64,000 nucleotides of DNA from an uncultured Algibacter sp. (GTDB lineage Bacteria > Bacteroidota > Bacteroidia > Flavobacteriales > Flavobacteriaceae), in assembly GCA_947499935.1 (NCBI GenBank), contig CANMQH010000001.1, forward strand, positions 512,772-576,771, read 5' to 3'. Positions 26,502 to 35,279 of the stretch are shown here, piece by piece. Position 1 is the first letter of the stretch. Every line of letters starts with the position of its first letter. A program made the position numbers and the translations under genes. Below the pieces are notes generated by a model. It was not told the origin of the DNA, searched no databases, and was given only the letters and a program-made list of their open reading frames with translations.

Positions 26502-27851
26502 ATGAAGATTATTATTGCTGGCGCTGGTGAAGTTGGGTTTCATTTAGCAAAATTGTTATCTTACGAATCTCAAGAGATTACATTAATAGATACCGATAAA
26601 GAAAGTTTAGCATACGCTGATACACATTTAGATATAAAAGTTATTAGAGGCGATGCGACTTCTATTGCTGTTTTAAAAGACTCTCGTGTAGAGACCTCCG
26701 ATTTATTTATAGCCGTAACCGCAAGCGAAACTACAAATATTACAGTATGCGTTTTAGCGAAACAGTTAGGCGCTGGTAAAACCATAGCCCGAATATCCAA
26801 TACCGAGTTTATTGTTCATAAAGACGAAGTTGGCTTTACTAAGTTTGGCATAGATGAGTTGATTTCTCCTGAATCCTTAGCCGCTTCAGAAATTCAATTA
26901 TCGTTAAAACAATCTTCTTTTAATGATACTTATGAGTTTGAAGAAGGCGCACTTACCATGGTAGGTTTAACATTATCTCGATCAGCATCTTTTGTTGGTA
27001 AAACGGTTAAGGAAGCTGCAAAGATTTTTCCAGAATTACATTTTATACCTATAGCCATTCAACGTTTTGGGACACAATATACCATTATACCACGAGGCGA
27101 TACCCAGTTTAGAAGAGGTGATAGTGTTGTTTTTATAACGACCGAAGGTGGAGGAGAAGAGCTTTGTAGACTTACAGGTAAGGTTAACAAGGATATAAAA
27201 AATGTCATGATTTTAGGCGGAAGCCAAATAGGTTATAAGACCGCTCGAGATTTATCCGAAAAAGGTTTTAATGTTAAGCTTTTAGAAGGAAATAAAGAGC
27301 GCGCTTTTGATATTGCTGACGATTTGCCAAATGTTTTAGTATTACATAGTGACGGACGAAATGTGGATTTATTAGAAGAAGAAAATATTAGCGAAATGGA
27401 TGCTTTTATTGCGGTTGCTGCTAATTCTGAAACAAACATTATGTCCTGTTTAGTCGCTAAATCTAAAGGTGTTAAAAAAACAGTGGCTTTAGTTGAGAAT
27501 ATGGATTATTTTGAATTATCGCACTCTGTAGGTATCGAGACACTTATCAATAAAAAACTACTAGCGGCCAACAATATATTTAGATACATAAGAAAAGGGG
27601 AAGTTGTTGCTATGACAAAACTTAGTAACATGAATGCTGAGTTGTTGGAGTTTGAGGTTAAAGCAACTTCGGCTATCTGTAACAAATATATTAAAGATGT
27701 TGATTTTCCTAGATCAGCTATTATAGGTGGTGTTGTTAGAAACGGCTTAGGCGTTATAGCATTAGGAAGTTTTAAAATACAAGAAGGAGACCGTATTGTA
27801 GTTTGTAGCTTGCTGCAATCTATAAAAGGTGTTGAAAAACTATTTCGTTAA
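26502..27851 (+). CDS. trkA: Trk potassium uptake regulatory subunit TrkA
   Basis: Peripheral NAD-binding subunit that gates TrkH. Two RCK units in tandem: the first Rossmann motif MKIIIAGAGEVGFHLAKLL at residue 1 and the second VMILGGSQIGYKTARDLSEKG near residue 230, each followed by a TrkA_C-like domain (around 140-220 and 370-449). 449 residues is the usual length. trkH follows after 8 bases. Confidence 0.95.
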   Translation: MKIIIAGAGEVGFHLAKLLSYESQEITLIDTDKESLAYADTHLDIKVIRGDATSIAVLKDSRVETSDLFIAVTASETTNITVCVLAKQLGAGKTIARISNTEFIVHKDEVGFTKFGIDELISPESLAASEIQLSLKQSSFNDTYEFEEGALTMVGLTLSRSASFVGKTVKEAAKIFPELHFIPIAIQRFGTQYTIIPRGDTQFRRGDSVVFITTEGGGEELCRLTGKVNKDIKNVMILGGSQIGYKTARDLSEKGFNVKLLEGNKERAFDIADDLPNVLVLHSDGRNVDLLEEENISEMDAFIAVAANSETNIMSCLVAKSKGVKKTVALVENMDYFELSHSVGIETLINKKLLAANNIFRYIRKGEVVAMTKLSNMNAELLEFEVKATSAICNKYIKDVDFPRSAIIGGVVRNGLGVIALGSFKIQEGDRIVVCSLLQSIKGVEKLFR

Positions 27852-27859
27852 TACAATAC

Positions 27860-29353
27860 ATGAAACTTAATTATAAAATAATTTTTCATTTTTTAGGATT
27901 GCTACTTTTGTTTAATGGCGGTTTTATGTTGTTATCTGCACTTATTAGCCTCATCTATAAAGATGGTGTTACATTACAGATATTTTTAGCAGGATTGTTA
28001 ACCATTACTTGTGGTGCCATTTCTATGATTGCTACCAGAAGGCCTAATAAAGAAATGAATAAGCGCGAAGGTTACATTGTGGTAACTTTTGGTTGGGTAA
28101 TTATGTCTTTATCAGGTACACTACCCTATATTCTAACAGGTAGTATCCCAAATTTCACAAATGCTTTTTTTGAAACCATGTCTGGTTTTACAACCACTGG
28201 CGCATCTATATTAAATGATATAGAAGCTGTGCCTAAAGGGGTGTTGTTTTGGCGTAGTTTAACGCATTGGATAGGGGGCATGGGTATTATTGTATTAGCC
28301 ATTGCTATTTTACCATTGTTAGGCATAGGAGGCATGCAACTTTTTGCAGCCGAAGCTCCTGGGCCAAGTGCCGATAAATTGCATCCTAGAATAACCGACA
28401 CCGCTAAACGATTATGGCTTATTTATTTTGGTTATACCGCCGCCGAAACATTGTTGCTAAGTGTAGCAGGTATGTCTTTTTTTGATGCTATAAACCACTC
28501 GCTATGTACGTTATCTACAGGAGGTTTTTCTACAAAAAATGCCAGCGTAGCGTATTGGAATGGGCAACCCATTATTCAGTATATTATTATATTGTTTATG
28601 TTTTTAGCAGGAACCAATTTTGTATTGAGTTATTTTGCTTTTAAGGGTAAGGTTCAAAAAATAATTCATGATGAAGAATTTAAATTATACTTCAAATTTG
28701 TATTAATTTTTACCATTATAGCCGCTCTAATTATATATTTTAAAGCTGATATTTCTACATCTTCTATAGCGCACCCAATGGTTTGGGGAGAGGCTGAGAG
28801 TGCTTTTAGACATTCGCTATTTCAAGTTTTAGCTATAATTACAACCACAGGTTTTGTTACTGCAGATTACACATTGTGGACTCCGTTTTTGGTCGTTTTC
28901 TTTTTTGGATTAATGTTTTTAGGTGGATCCGCAGGAAGTACATCGGGAGGTGTTAAAGTGGTACGCCATATTATATTGATAAAAAATGGATTTTTAGAAT
29001 TTAAGCGTACGCTGCATCCTAATGCAATTTTGCCAGTACGGTATAATAAAAGAGCCATTTCGGGAGATATTGTATTTAATATTCTAGGCTTTTTTATTCT
29101 CTATATGTTGTCATTTATAATAGGGGCTTTAGGTTTTTCTATGTTTCAAATAGATTTTGACTCTGCTATTGGTTTGGCAGCATCAACTTTAGGGAATGTT
29201 GGACCAGCATTAGGCGATTTTGGACCAGTAAATAATTATTCGGCATTACCGCCATTAGCACAGTGGTGGGCATCTTTTTTAATGCTTATTGGAAGATTAG
29301 AGTTGTTTACAGTACTTATTTTATTGACGCCTTTCTTTTGGAGGAATAGATAG
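27860..29353 (+). CDS. trkH: Trk potassium transporter membrane subunit TrkH
   Basis: Inner-membrane K+ channel-like transporter of about ten helices. Pore-loop selectivity motifs are present: MSGFTTTGASIL (first), CTLSTGGFSTKN (second), TTTGFVTADY (third) and STLGNVGPALGDFGP (fourth). GGSAGSTSGGVKVVR marks the conserved region after the third loop, and the chain ends GRLELFTVLILLTPFFW, the usual TrkH C-terminus. 497 residues. Works with the TrkA encoded just upstream. Confidence 0.95.
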   Translation: MKLNYKIIFHFLGLLLLFNGGFMLLSALISLIYKDGVTLQIFLAGLLTITCGAISMIATRRPNKEMNKREGYIVVTFGWVIMSLSGTLPYILTGSIPNFTNAFFETMSGFTTTGASILNDIEAVPKGVLFWRSLTHWIGGMGIIVLAIAILPLLGIGGMQLFAAEAPGPSADKLHPRITDTAKRLWLIYFGYTAAETLLLSVAGMSFFDAINHSLCTLSTGGFSTKNASVAYWNGQPIIQYIIILFMFLAGTNFVLSYFAFKGKVQKIIHDEEFKLYFKFVLIFTIIAALIIYFKADISTSSIAHPMVWGEAESAFRHSLFQVLAIITTTGFVTADYTLWTPFLVVFFFGLMFLGGSAGSTSGGVKVVRHIILIKNGFLEFKRTLHPNAILPVRYNKRAISGDIVFNILGFFILYMLSFIIGALGFSMFQIDFDSAIGLAASTLGNVGPALGDFGPVNNYSALPPLAQWWASFLMLIGRLELFTVLILLTPFFWRNR

Positions 29354-29365
29354 TAATATAATCTT

Positions 29366-29902
29366 TTATGCGTAGCAAATTAGCAACTTTTCTTTAGCTC
29401 TTTTTATTCTCATTTTTATTGCGCTTGGACCAATACCTAAAACAGATTCTATGTTTTTAATACTTAAATTATCTAGATATTTTAGCTGAATGATTTGCTT
29501 GTCTTTTGGTGGTATTTTATCTAATGCTAAATTTAATTTTTCATCAAGATTAGTAATTAAACTGTTACTGGTAATTATTTCTTCTGGATAGTTATTAATA
29601 TCAAATACATCAGAAATTCTATTTTCAAGTTTCTTTGATTTATTACGTTTTAAATGATTAACACAATGGTTAAATGTAAAAGCGTATAGCCAGGTCGAAA
29701 ATTTTGATTGATTTTTAAAACTTGTTATTTTAGTAAATAATTTTAAAAAAATATCATGCGCTAAGTCTTTTGCTTCTTCTTCATTATTTACAAAAGAATA
29801 GCATTTGTTGTATATTTTTATTGAATATCGTTTGTATAAAATTTCAAAAAGCTTAGTGTCGCCATCATTCAAAAATCCAGAAACTAATTCTTCGTCTGTC
29901 AT
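29366..29902 (-). CDS. ECF-type RNA polymerase sigma factor
   Basis: 178 residues from the ATG at 29902 (MTDEELVSGFLNDGD), preferred over a longer hydrophobic N-terminal extension. Region 2 covers about residues 10-80 (LYKRYSIKIYNKCYSFV, EEEAKDLAHDIFLKLF, FSTWLYAFTFNHCVNHLKR); region 4 covers about 120-175 (IPPKDKQIIQLKYLDNLSIKNIESVLGIGPSAIKMRIKRAKEKL). No adjacent anti-sigma gene, which is unusual for an ECF factor but common in this phylum. Target genes unknown. Confidence 0.9.
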   Translation of the reverse strand: MTDEELVSGFLNDGDTKLFEILYKRYSIKIYNKCYSFVNNEEEAKDLAHDIFLKLFTKITSFKNQSKFSTWLYAFTFNHCVNHLKRNKSKKLENRISDVFDINNYPEEIITSNSLITNLDEKLNLALDKIPPKDKQIIQLKYLDNLSIKNIESVLGIGPSAIKMRIKRAKEKLLICYA

Positions 29903-30175
29903 AACTATAAGGTAAAATATGATATTAAAACTAATGTTATACAATATTACGGACTAAGTAACGTTTCGTGTTTTTTTTGATGTTTCTTAATAAAAAATAG
30001 ATTAAATACATAAAAACACGATTAAGTGTTTATTTTAAAGAAGCTTAAATCTTACAACGTAGAAAATATTAAAAAAAAAACCAGATAAACTAAAAATGTA
30101 CCACATTATTTATGTAACATTTTTATCTAAATGAGTACATATATGTAAATTGTTTTATTAATTAAATTAACAATT

Positions 30176-30442
30176 ATGGGTGGAGAAGGTGCTATGGCTG
30201 CAGCAAATGCGTCATTAAAAAATAACAGAGGACAAATGTCCAAAAGAAAAGATAGAAAAGCTTTAGAAGGTAGTTATGCGCATATAGAATTAAAAGATTT
30301 TCCAAAGGCGACAGAGGCACAATTGCATGCTATTAAAGAAAAAATTAATAAGGAAAACCGCCAGGCAAGAGTAAAGCATATTATTATGTTTGTTATAATG
30401 GCTTTAGCTTTGGTTCTTTTTTTACGGTTTGTAGTGTTTTAG
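30176..30442 (+). CDS. Small single-span membrane protein
   Basis: 88 residues: a basic, Ala-rich N-terminus (NNRGQMSKRKDRKALEG), a short helical middle (TEAQLHAIKEKINKENRQARVKH), and one membrane helix (about 68-88, IIMFVIMALALVLFLRFVVF) at the very C-terminus. Such tail-anchored layouts recur in flavobacteria, but the function is unknown. The upstream 230 bases are AT-rich with no clear promoter. Confidence 0.7.
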   Translation: MGGEGAMAAANASLKNNRGQMSKRKDRKALEGSYAHIELKDFPKATEAQLHAIKEKINKENRQARVKHIIMFVIMALALVLFLRFVVF

Positions 30443-30630
30443 TGTAATACCATTTCTTATTTAAAATAACCGCAATAAAACGTCCTTTTTTACTTTCTAT
30501 TTTATTAAAAAAAGAAAACGTAACTAAGGCTATGTCTTAGTTTTGTAATTCATATAAAGAAAAAAATCACCATTTTATTTTACAGTAATTTTAAATAAGA
30601 ATAGGTATAATTTAATTAGAATGCCTCATA

Positions 30631-30667
30631 AAAAAACCTGTCAGGATATAAACTTGACAGGTTTTTT
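30631..30667. terminator. Bidirectional terminator
   Basis: Perfect 13-bp stem AAAAAACCTGTCA / TGACAGGTTTTTT, 11-base loop. It lies 27 bases past the aminotransferase stop on the minus strand and serves that gene best. Confidence 0.88.
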
Positions 30668-30694
30668 ATTTTTTATTATAAGATAGGCTAAGTA

Positions 30695-31879
30695 TTAGCT
30701 TATCGCACCTTTTATACGTTTTATGGCTTCTATAATCTGTTCTTGCGAGGCAGCATAAGAAATACGAATACAATTTGGATTACCAAAAGCTTCACCAGTA
30801 ACGGTTGCTACAAGTGCTTCTTCTAGTAAATACAAAGAAAAATCTGTTGCATTGTTTATGGTTGTACCACGTAATGTTTTCCCGAAGAAATGAGATACAT
30901 CAGGAAATACATAAAAAGCACCCTCTGGGGTATTACTCTTAAACCCTTCAATGTCATTTAACAAGCCTAATATTAAATCCCTACGTACTTTAAACTCATC
31001 AATCATAAATTGAACACGCGAAGGCGATTCGTTTAACGCAGTAATAACGGCACGTTGTGCAATACAATTAGCACCACTAGTTATTTGACCTTGTAGTTTG
31101 TTGCAAGCACGAGCAATTTTTTCTGGAGCTCCAATATAGCCTATACGCCATCCCGTCATGGCAAAAGCTTTAGAAACTCCGTTTACGGTAATTGTTCTAT
31201 CGTACATATCGCTAAACTCTGCAATACTAGCATGACCTTCACCATAATTTATGTGTTCATAAATTTCATCAGAAACAACATATATATTAGGATGTTTCAC
31301 TAATACATCAGCTAAGGCTCTTAATTCTGCTTTGCTGTAAACCGAACCACTTGGGTTACAAGGCGAGCTAAACCACATCATTTTTGTTTTGGGCGTAATA
31401 GCTGCTTCAAGCTGCGCTGGTGTCATTTTAAAATCAGTATCAATAGACGTTTTAACTTCTACAGGAACACCATCATTTAACTTAACAATATCAGAATAAC
31501 TAACCCAGTAGGGACAAGGTAAAATAACTTCGTCGCCTTGGTTTAACATAATACCAGCAATATTTGCTAAAGCTTGTTTTGCCCCAGTAGACACTACAAT
31601 TTGAGGTAATGTATACGCTAAATTGTTATCACGCTTAAATTTTGTTATAATGGCTTCTTTTAACTCTACATAACCATCAACAGGTGTGTAGGAGTTATAA
31701 TCATCATTTATGGCTTTAATAGCAGCTTCTTTAATGAAATCTGGCGTGTTAAAATCTGGTTCTCCTAAACTTAGGCCAATAATGTCTTTCCCTTCTCCTC
31801 TTAACGCTCTTGCTTTGGCTGCCATTGCTAAAGTAGCAGATGTAGCCATGTTTAAAATTCTATCGGATAGTAATTGCAT
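30695..31879 (-). CDS. PLP-dependent aminotransferase (aspartate aminotransferase type)
   Basis: 394-residue class I aminotransferase of the AspC/subgroup I-gamma type. GLSLGEPDFNTPDFIKEAA near the start, STGAKQALANI, SSPCNPSGSVYS, VSDEIYEHINY, the PLP-lysine motif NGVSKAFAMTGWRIGYIG and final NCIRISYA. Likely glutamate-oxaloacetate or related amino-acid transamination; the exact substrate is not determinable. It starts 24 bases after the desaturase stop, so the two are probably one transcript. Its terminator is at 30631-30667. Confidence 0.9.
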   Translation of the reverse strand: MQLLSDRILNMATSATLAMAAKARALRGEGKDIIGLSLGEPDFNTPDFIKEAAIKAINDDYNSYTPVDGYVELKEAIITKFKRDNNLAYTLPQIVVSTGAKQALANIAGIMLNQGDEVILPCPYWVSYSDIVKLNDGVPVEVKTSIDTDFKMTPAQLEAAITPKTKMMWFSSPCNPSGSVYSKAELRALADVLVKHPNIYVVSDEIYEHINYGEGHASIAEFSDMYDRTITVNGVSKAFAMTGWRIGYIGAPEKIARACNKLQGQITSGANCIAQRAVITALNESPSRVQFMIDEFKVRRDLILGLLNDIEGFKSNTPEGAFYVFPDVSHFFGKTLRGTTINNATDFSLYLLEEALVATVTGEAFGNPNCIRISYAASQEQIIEAIKRIKGAIS

Positions 31880-31903
31880 GTAATTTATAGTAAATAAAAG
31901 TGG

Positions 31904-33004
31904 TTATACGTGTAAAGTTGGTTTAATACCCATGTTTCTTAAATATTTGAAATGAGCAATAATGGCGCCACGGGTTGATTTATATTCGTGGTATGGTAAA
32001 TTAAATTCTTTGGCGGTTTCTTTAACTATTTTTGAAATTTTAGTGTAATGAACATGGCTTATGTGTGGGAAAATATGATGCTCCACTTGATGGTTTAAGC
32101 CTCCTGTAAACCAATTTACTATACGGTTTTTAGTGCTAAAATTAATGGTGGTTTTTAATTGATGAATAGCCCAAGTGTTTTTCATGGTACCATCTTCTTG
32201 TGGCACAGGCATCTCGGCTTCGTCCATAACATGTGCTAATTGAAATACCACACTTAAAATTAAACCAGCTGTGTAATGCATAGCAAAAAAGCCAATTAAA
32301 ATTTTCCACCAAGCAATCTCTAAAAACACCATAGGTACAACAATCCAGATGGCTACATATATAATTTTAGAAATAACTAATTTACTCCAATTCCAAACAG
32401 GATTTGGTAGTTTGCCGTATGATAACTTACGTTTCATAAAGCGTCTCATTTGTTGCCAGTCTGTTGTAATGGCCCAATTTATAGTAAGTAATCCATAAAG
32501 TAGCACCGAGTAATAATGTTGAAACTTGTGATGCCACTTCCATTCAGAATGCTCAGTAAAACGTAAAATACGTCCAGCGTCTAAATCTTCGTCATGACCA
32601 TGTATGTTAGTGTATGTGTGGTGTAACACATTGTGCTGTACTTTCCAGTTATAAGTATTGCCAGCAAGTATATAGATACTACTGCCCATAAGTCTGTTAA
32701 TCCAATCTTTATTTGAAAAAGCCCCGTGATTTCCATCATGCATTACATTCATGCCAACACCAGCCATGCCTATCCCCATAACTATGGTTAATAAAAACTG
32801 AAGCCATCCAGATATATCTAAAGTTAATAAAAGAAAGTATGGTGATAAAAATAAAGTAAACATAACAATAGTCTTTACCCATATTTTCCAATTACCAGTA
32901 CGTTTAACATTATTCTCTTTAAAGTAACTATTAACACGTTTGTTTAGTGTTCTAAAAAACTTTGCAGAGTCGGTTCTCGAAAAGGATAATGCTTGTTTAG
33001 TCAT
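31904..33004 (-). CDS. Membrane fatty-acid desaturase (acyl-CoA/acyl-lipid type)
   Basis: 366-residue integral membrane diiron desaturase. The three histidine boxes are HDGNH (89-93), HNVLHH (124-129) and HQVEHH (305-310); the Q in the third box is the mark of the front-end/linoleoyl-type family. No cytochrome b5 domain is fused. Hydrophobic pairs at about 43-85 and 170-250 fit four membrane spans. Likely adjusts membrane unsaturation, as in cold adaptation (inference). Confidence 0.9.
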   Translation of the reverse strand: MTKQALSFSRTDSAKFFRTLNKRVNSYFKENNVKRTGNWKIWVKTIVMFTLFLSPYFLLLTLDISGWLQFLLTIVMGIGMAGVGMNVMHDGNHGAFSNKDWINRLMGSSIYILAGNTYNWKVQHNVLHHTYTNIHGHDEDLDAGRILRFTEHSEWKWHHKFQHYYSVLLYGLLTINWAITTDWQQMRRFMKRKLSYGKLPNPVWNWSKLVISKIIYVAIWIVVPMVFLEIAWWKILIGFFAMHYTAGLILSVVFQLAHVMDEAEMPVPQEDGTMKNTWAIHQLKTTINFSTKNRIVNWFTGGLNHQVEHHIFPHISHVHYTKISKIVKETAKEFNLPYHEYKSTRGAIIAHFKYLRNMGIKPTLHV

Positions 33005-33331
33005 GCTTTTGTTATTAAAAGGTTTAATAATAATCGTTTATCAAACCAATTACAAAGGTAAGTATAAAACAATTGAAGTAATAACGTTTCTTTTGTAAAA
33101 ATATGTACGTAAAAAGTATATTTTTGTTGAAAATTTAACAAAGCACTCATCTTGATTTTCTTTATGGTCTTAAAAATGATTGAAATTAGTCCGTATTTTT
33201 TTGTGTAAAGATGCTATGTCTATCAAGGTTAGCCCAATGAATACAAATTTTAATTCATTTTTTGATTAAAAACAAAACCTTTAAATAAATTATTAATTAC
33301 ATCTCATTATTTAACTAATTATAAGCAAAAT
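33005..33331. other. Intergenic region between desaturase and rsmG
   Basis: 327 AT-rich bases shared by two divergent genes. On the minus strand TACCTTTG (33060-33053) is a -7 box for the desaturase, with no -33 TTG at the consensus distance. I see no open frame, hairpin or repeat here. Confidence 0.5.
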
Positions 33332-33961
33332 ATGGAACTTGTTTTAAAATATTTCCCAAATCTAACCGAAGACCAAAAGCATAAATTTGCACAGTTAGAG
33401 GCTCTATATCAAGATTGGAATTTAAAAATTAATGTGGTGTCTAGAAAAGATATAGATGAACTTTATTTAAGGCATGTGTTGCATAGTTTGGGTATTGCTA
33501 AAGTGATAACCTTTAAAGCGGGTAGTAAGATTTTGGATGTTGGCACAGGTGGTGGTTTTCCGGGTATTCCATTAGCTATATTATTTCCAGAATGCCATTT
33601 TCATTTGGTGGATAGCATTGCCAAAAAATTAAAAGTAGTTGATGAGGTTGTTGCTGGATTAGAGCTCACCAATGTTACTACAACGCATAGTAGAGTAGAA
33701 GAGATTAAAGATCATTACGATTTTATTGTAAGCCGTGCCGTGGCAGCTATGCCAACTTTTGTGCATTGGGTTAAAAATAAAATTGCAAAACAGCAAAACC
33801 ATGATTTTAAAAATGGAATTTTATATTTAAAAGGCGGTGATTTATCTGAAGAACTTAAAGATTACAAAGCCACCACCATTTATAATTTAAGCGATTATTT
33901 TTCCGAAGATTTTTATGAAACCAAAAAAATGGTACACTTACCTGTAAAATATAAAGGGTAA
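33332..33961 (+). CDS. rsmG: 16S rRNA (guanine-527-N7) methyltransferase RsmG
   Basis: 209 residues, the usual GidB/RsmG size. N-terminal YQDWNLKINVVSRKDIDELYLRHVLHSL, SAM-binding DVGTGGGFPGIPLAI, then HSRVEEIKDHYDFIVSRAVA and LKGGDL. Methylates G527 of 16S rRNA at N7 with SAM. Loss of this gene gives low-level streptomycin resistance in other bacteria (family knowledge). Confidence 0.95.
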   Translation: MELVLKYFPNLTEDQKHKFAQLEALYQDWNLKINVVSRKDIDELYLRHVLHSLGIAKVITFKAGSKILDVGTGGGFPGIPLAILFPECHFHLVDSIAKKLKVVDEVVAGLELTNVTTTHSRVEEIKDHYDFIVSRAVAAMPTFVHWVKNKIAKQQNHDFKNGILYLKGGDLSEELKDYKATTIYNLSDYFSEDFYETKKMVHLPVKYKG

Positions 33962-33967
33962 TTATTC

Positions 33968-34062
33968 GTGAAACTTAATTTTGAGAAGTCAGTAATAAGT
34001 GAAAATTATAACTGAACTCATTCTGAGTTAAGCAGGATTTGGGTTTGATGTCTTTTATTTTA
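33968..34062 (+). repeat. Dispersed intergenic repeat, copy A
   Basis: First of three diverged copies. Shared pieces: GTGAAACTtAaTTTTGAGAAGT, then TGAACT.ATTC, then aGcaGGATTTGGGTTTgAT.TCTTTTATT. It starts directly after the rsmG stop; the 3' end touches the TPR gene. See 38779-38880 and 50455-50560. Confidence 0.65.
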
Positions 34063-35014
34063 GTTTAACTAATTCATTTATTTGGTTGTTAAAGTAGAAG
34101 TATTGATTTTGAAACCAATAGGTCGTGTTGTATTGCTGTATATTATTTAGATTAACACCAATAGAAAGAATATTATTGGCTCTTTTAAAATTTAACTTTG
34201 CTTTATTGGTGTCTTCTAGTTTTAAATACGCCATTGCTAGACCAAGATAAGCATCAAAATCTGTAGTATCGTATTCTACGGCTTTAGAAAAATCTATAAC
34301 AGCTTTGTCGTACAACTCAAGAAATTGGTTTGCAGCACCTCTGTAAAAGTAAGCATATGCATTTTTATTGTTAAGCCTTAACGATTTTGTTAAGTCACCT
34401 TTAGCTTCTTTATAATATTTTATGTCCATTAAAAATGCGCCACGATTATAATAGTTGTCAGCATTAGGTTCTAATAAAATAGCTGTAGAATAATCATTTA
34501 AAGCATTGGTGTATTGTTTTAGAGCTTTATAAGATAATGCTCTAAATAAATATGCTTTGGTACTGTTTTGGGCTAGTTTTATAACACTAGTAAAATCTTT
34601 AATGGCATCGTTATAGTCTTCTAAATCATATTTAACACATGCTAAACTGTATAAGGCATCTATAAAGTTTTCGTCAAATATTAAAGCCTTAGCATAATCT
34701 TCTTTAGCGCCTGTAAAATCTTTTATACTGTACCTGGAGTTTCCTCTGTTATAATAGGTATCAGCATCGGGCTCGTCTATAATTATTTTAGAATAATCTA
34801 CAATAGCACCATGATAATCACCCAAATCATTTTTTGCAATACCTCTTTGAAAATAAGCATCTAAATGTTTTGGAGCTACATCTATAACTTGGTTTAAAAT
34901 AGAAATTCTTTCGTTTAGGTTTGATGTTCTTAGGGCTTTTCGGTAAAGTTTGTTGGCTTGTCCAAAACTAAGTATGGGAATAACTATAAATAGTGCGAGT
35001 CGTAATTTTTTCAT
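34055..35014 (-). CDS. Tetratricopeptide repeat protein (exported)
   Basis: 319 residues from the ATG at 35014, which gives a signal peptide (MKKLRLALFIVIPILSFGQ). At least seven TPR units follow, about 34 residues each, with phrases such as AYFQRGIAKNDLGDYHGAIVDY, YYNRGNSRYSIKDFTGAKEDY, AYLFRALSYKALKQYTNALNDY and AYFYRGAANQFLELYDKAVIDF. Probably a periplasmic protein-interaction scaffold; no enzymatic domain. Partners unknown. Confidence 0.85.
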   Translation of the reverse strand: MKKLRLALFIVIPILSFGQANKLYRKALRTSNLNERISILNQVIDVAPKHLDAYFQRGIAKNDLGDYHGAIVDYSKIIIDEPDADTYYNRGNSRYSIKDFTGAKEDYAKALIFDENFIDALYSLACVKYDLEDYNDAIKDFTSVIKLAQNSTKAYLFRALSYKALKQYTNALNDYSTAILLEPNADNYYNRGAFLMDIKYYKEAKGDLTKSLRLNNKNAYAYFYRGAANQFLELYDKAVIDFSKAVEYDTTDFDAYLGLAMAYLKLEDTNKAKLNFKRANNILSIGVNLNNIQQYNTTYWFQNQYFYFNNQINELVKLK

Positions 35015-35203
35015 AGTAAAAATATGCAACAAATAATATGCCGTTATGTGAGATTTAATAAATAAAATGAAAGATAATTAATTTTTTTTAACGAATAACT
35101 ATGGTTATGTAATACTTAGTTGAGTTTTGTTTGTTTGTAATCCTTAAATTTATGTAGATGTTACGTTATCAATTAATAAGACTTCCAAGATATCTTAAAA
35201 AAC

Positions 35204-35237
35204 AAAACCGAGGCTATCAAATAATAGCCTCGGTTTT
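35204..35237. terminator. Terminator after pruA (bidirectional form)
   Basis: Perfect 14-bp stem AAAACCGAGGCTAT / ATAGCCTCGGTTTT, six-base loop; 43 bases past the pruA stop. Confidence 0.88.
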
Positions 35238-35279
35238 TATAAATATATAGATTTTTTGTTTCTTACAGTATTATTATTA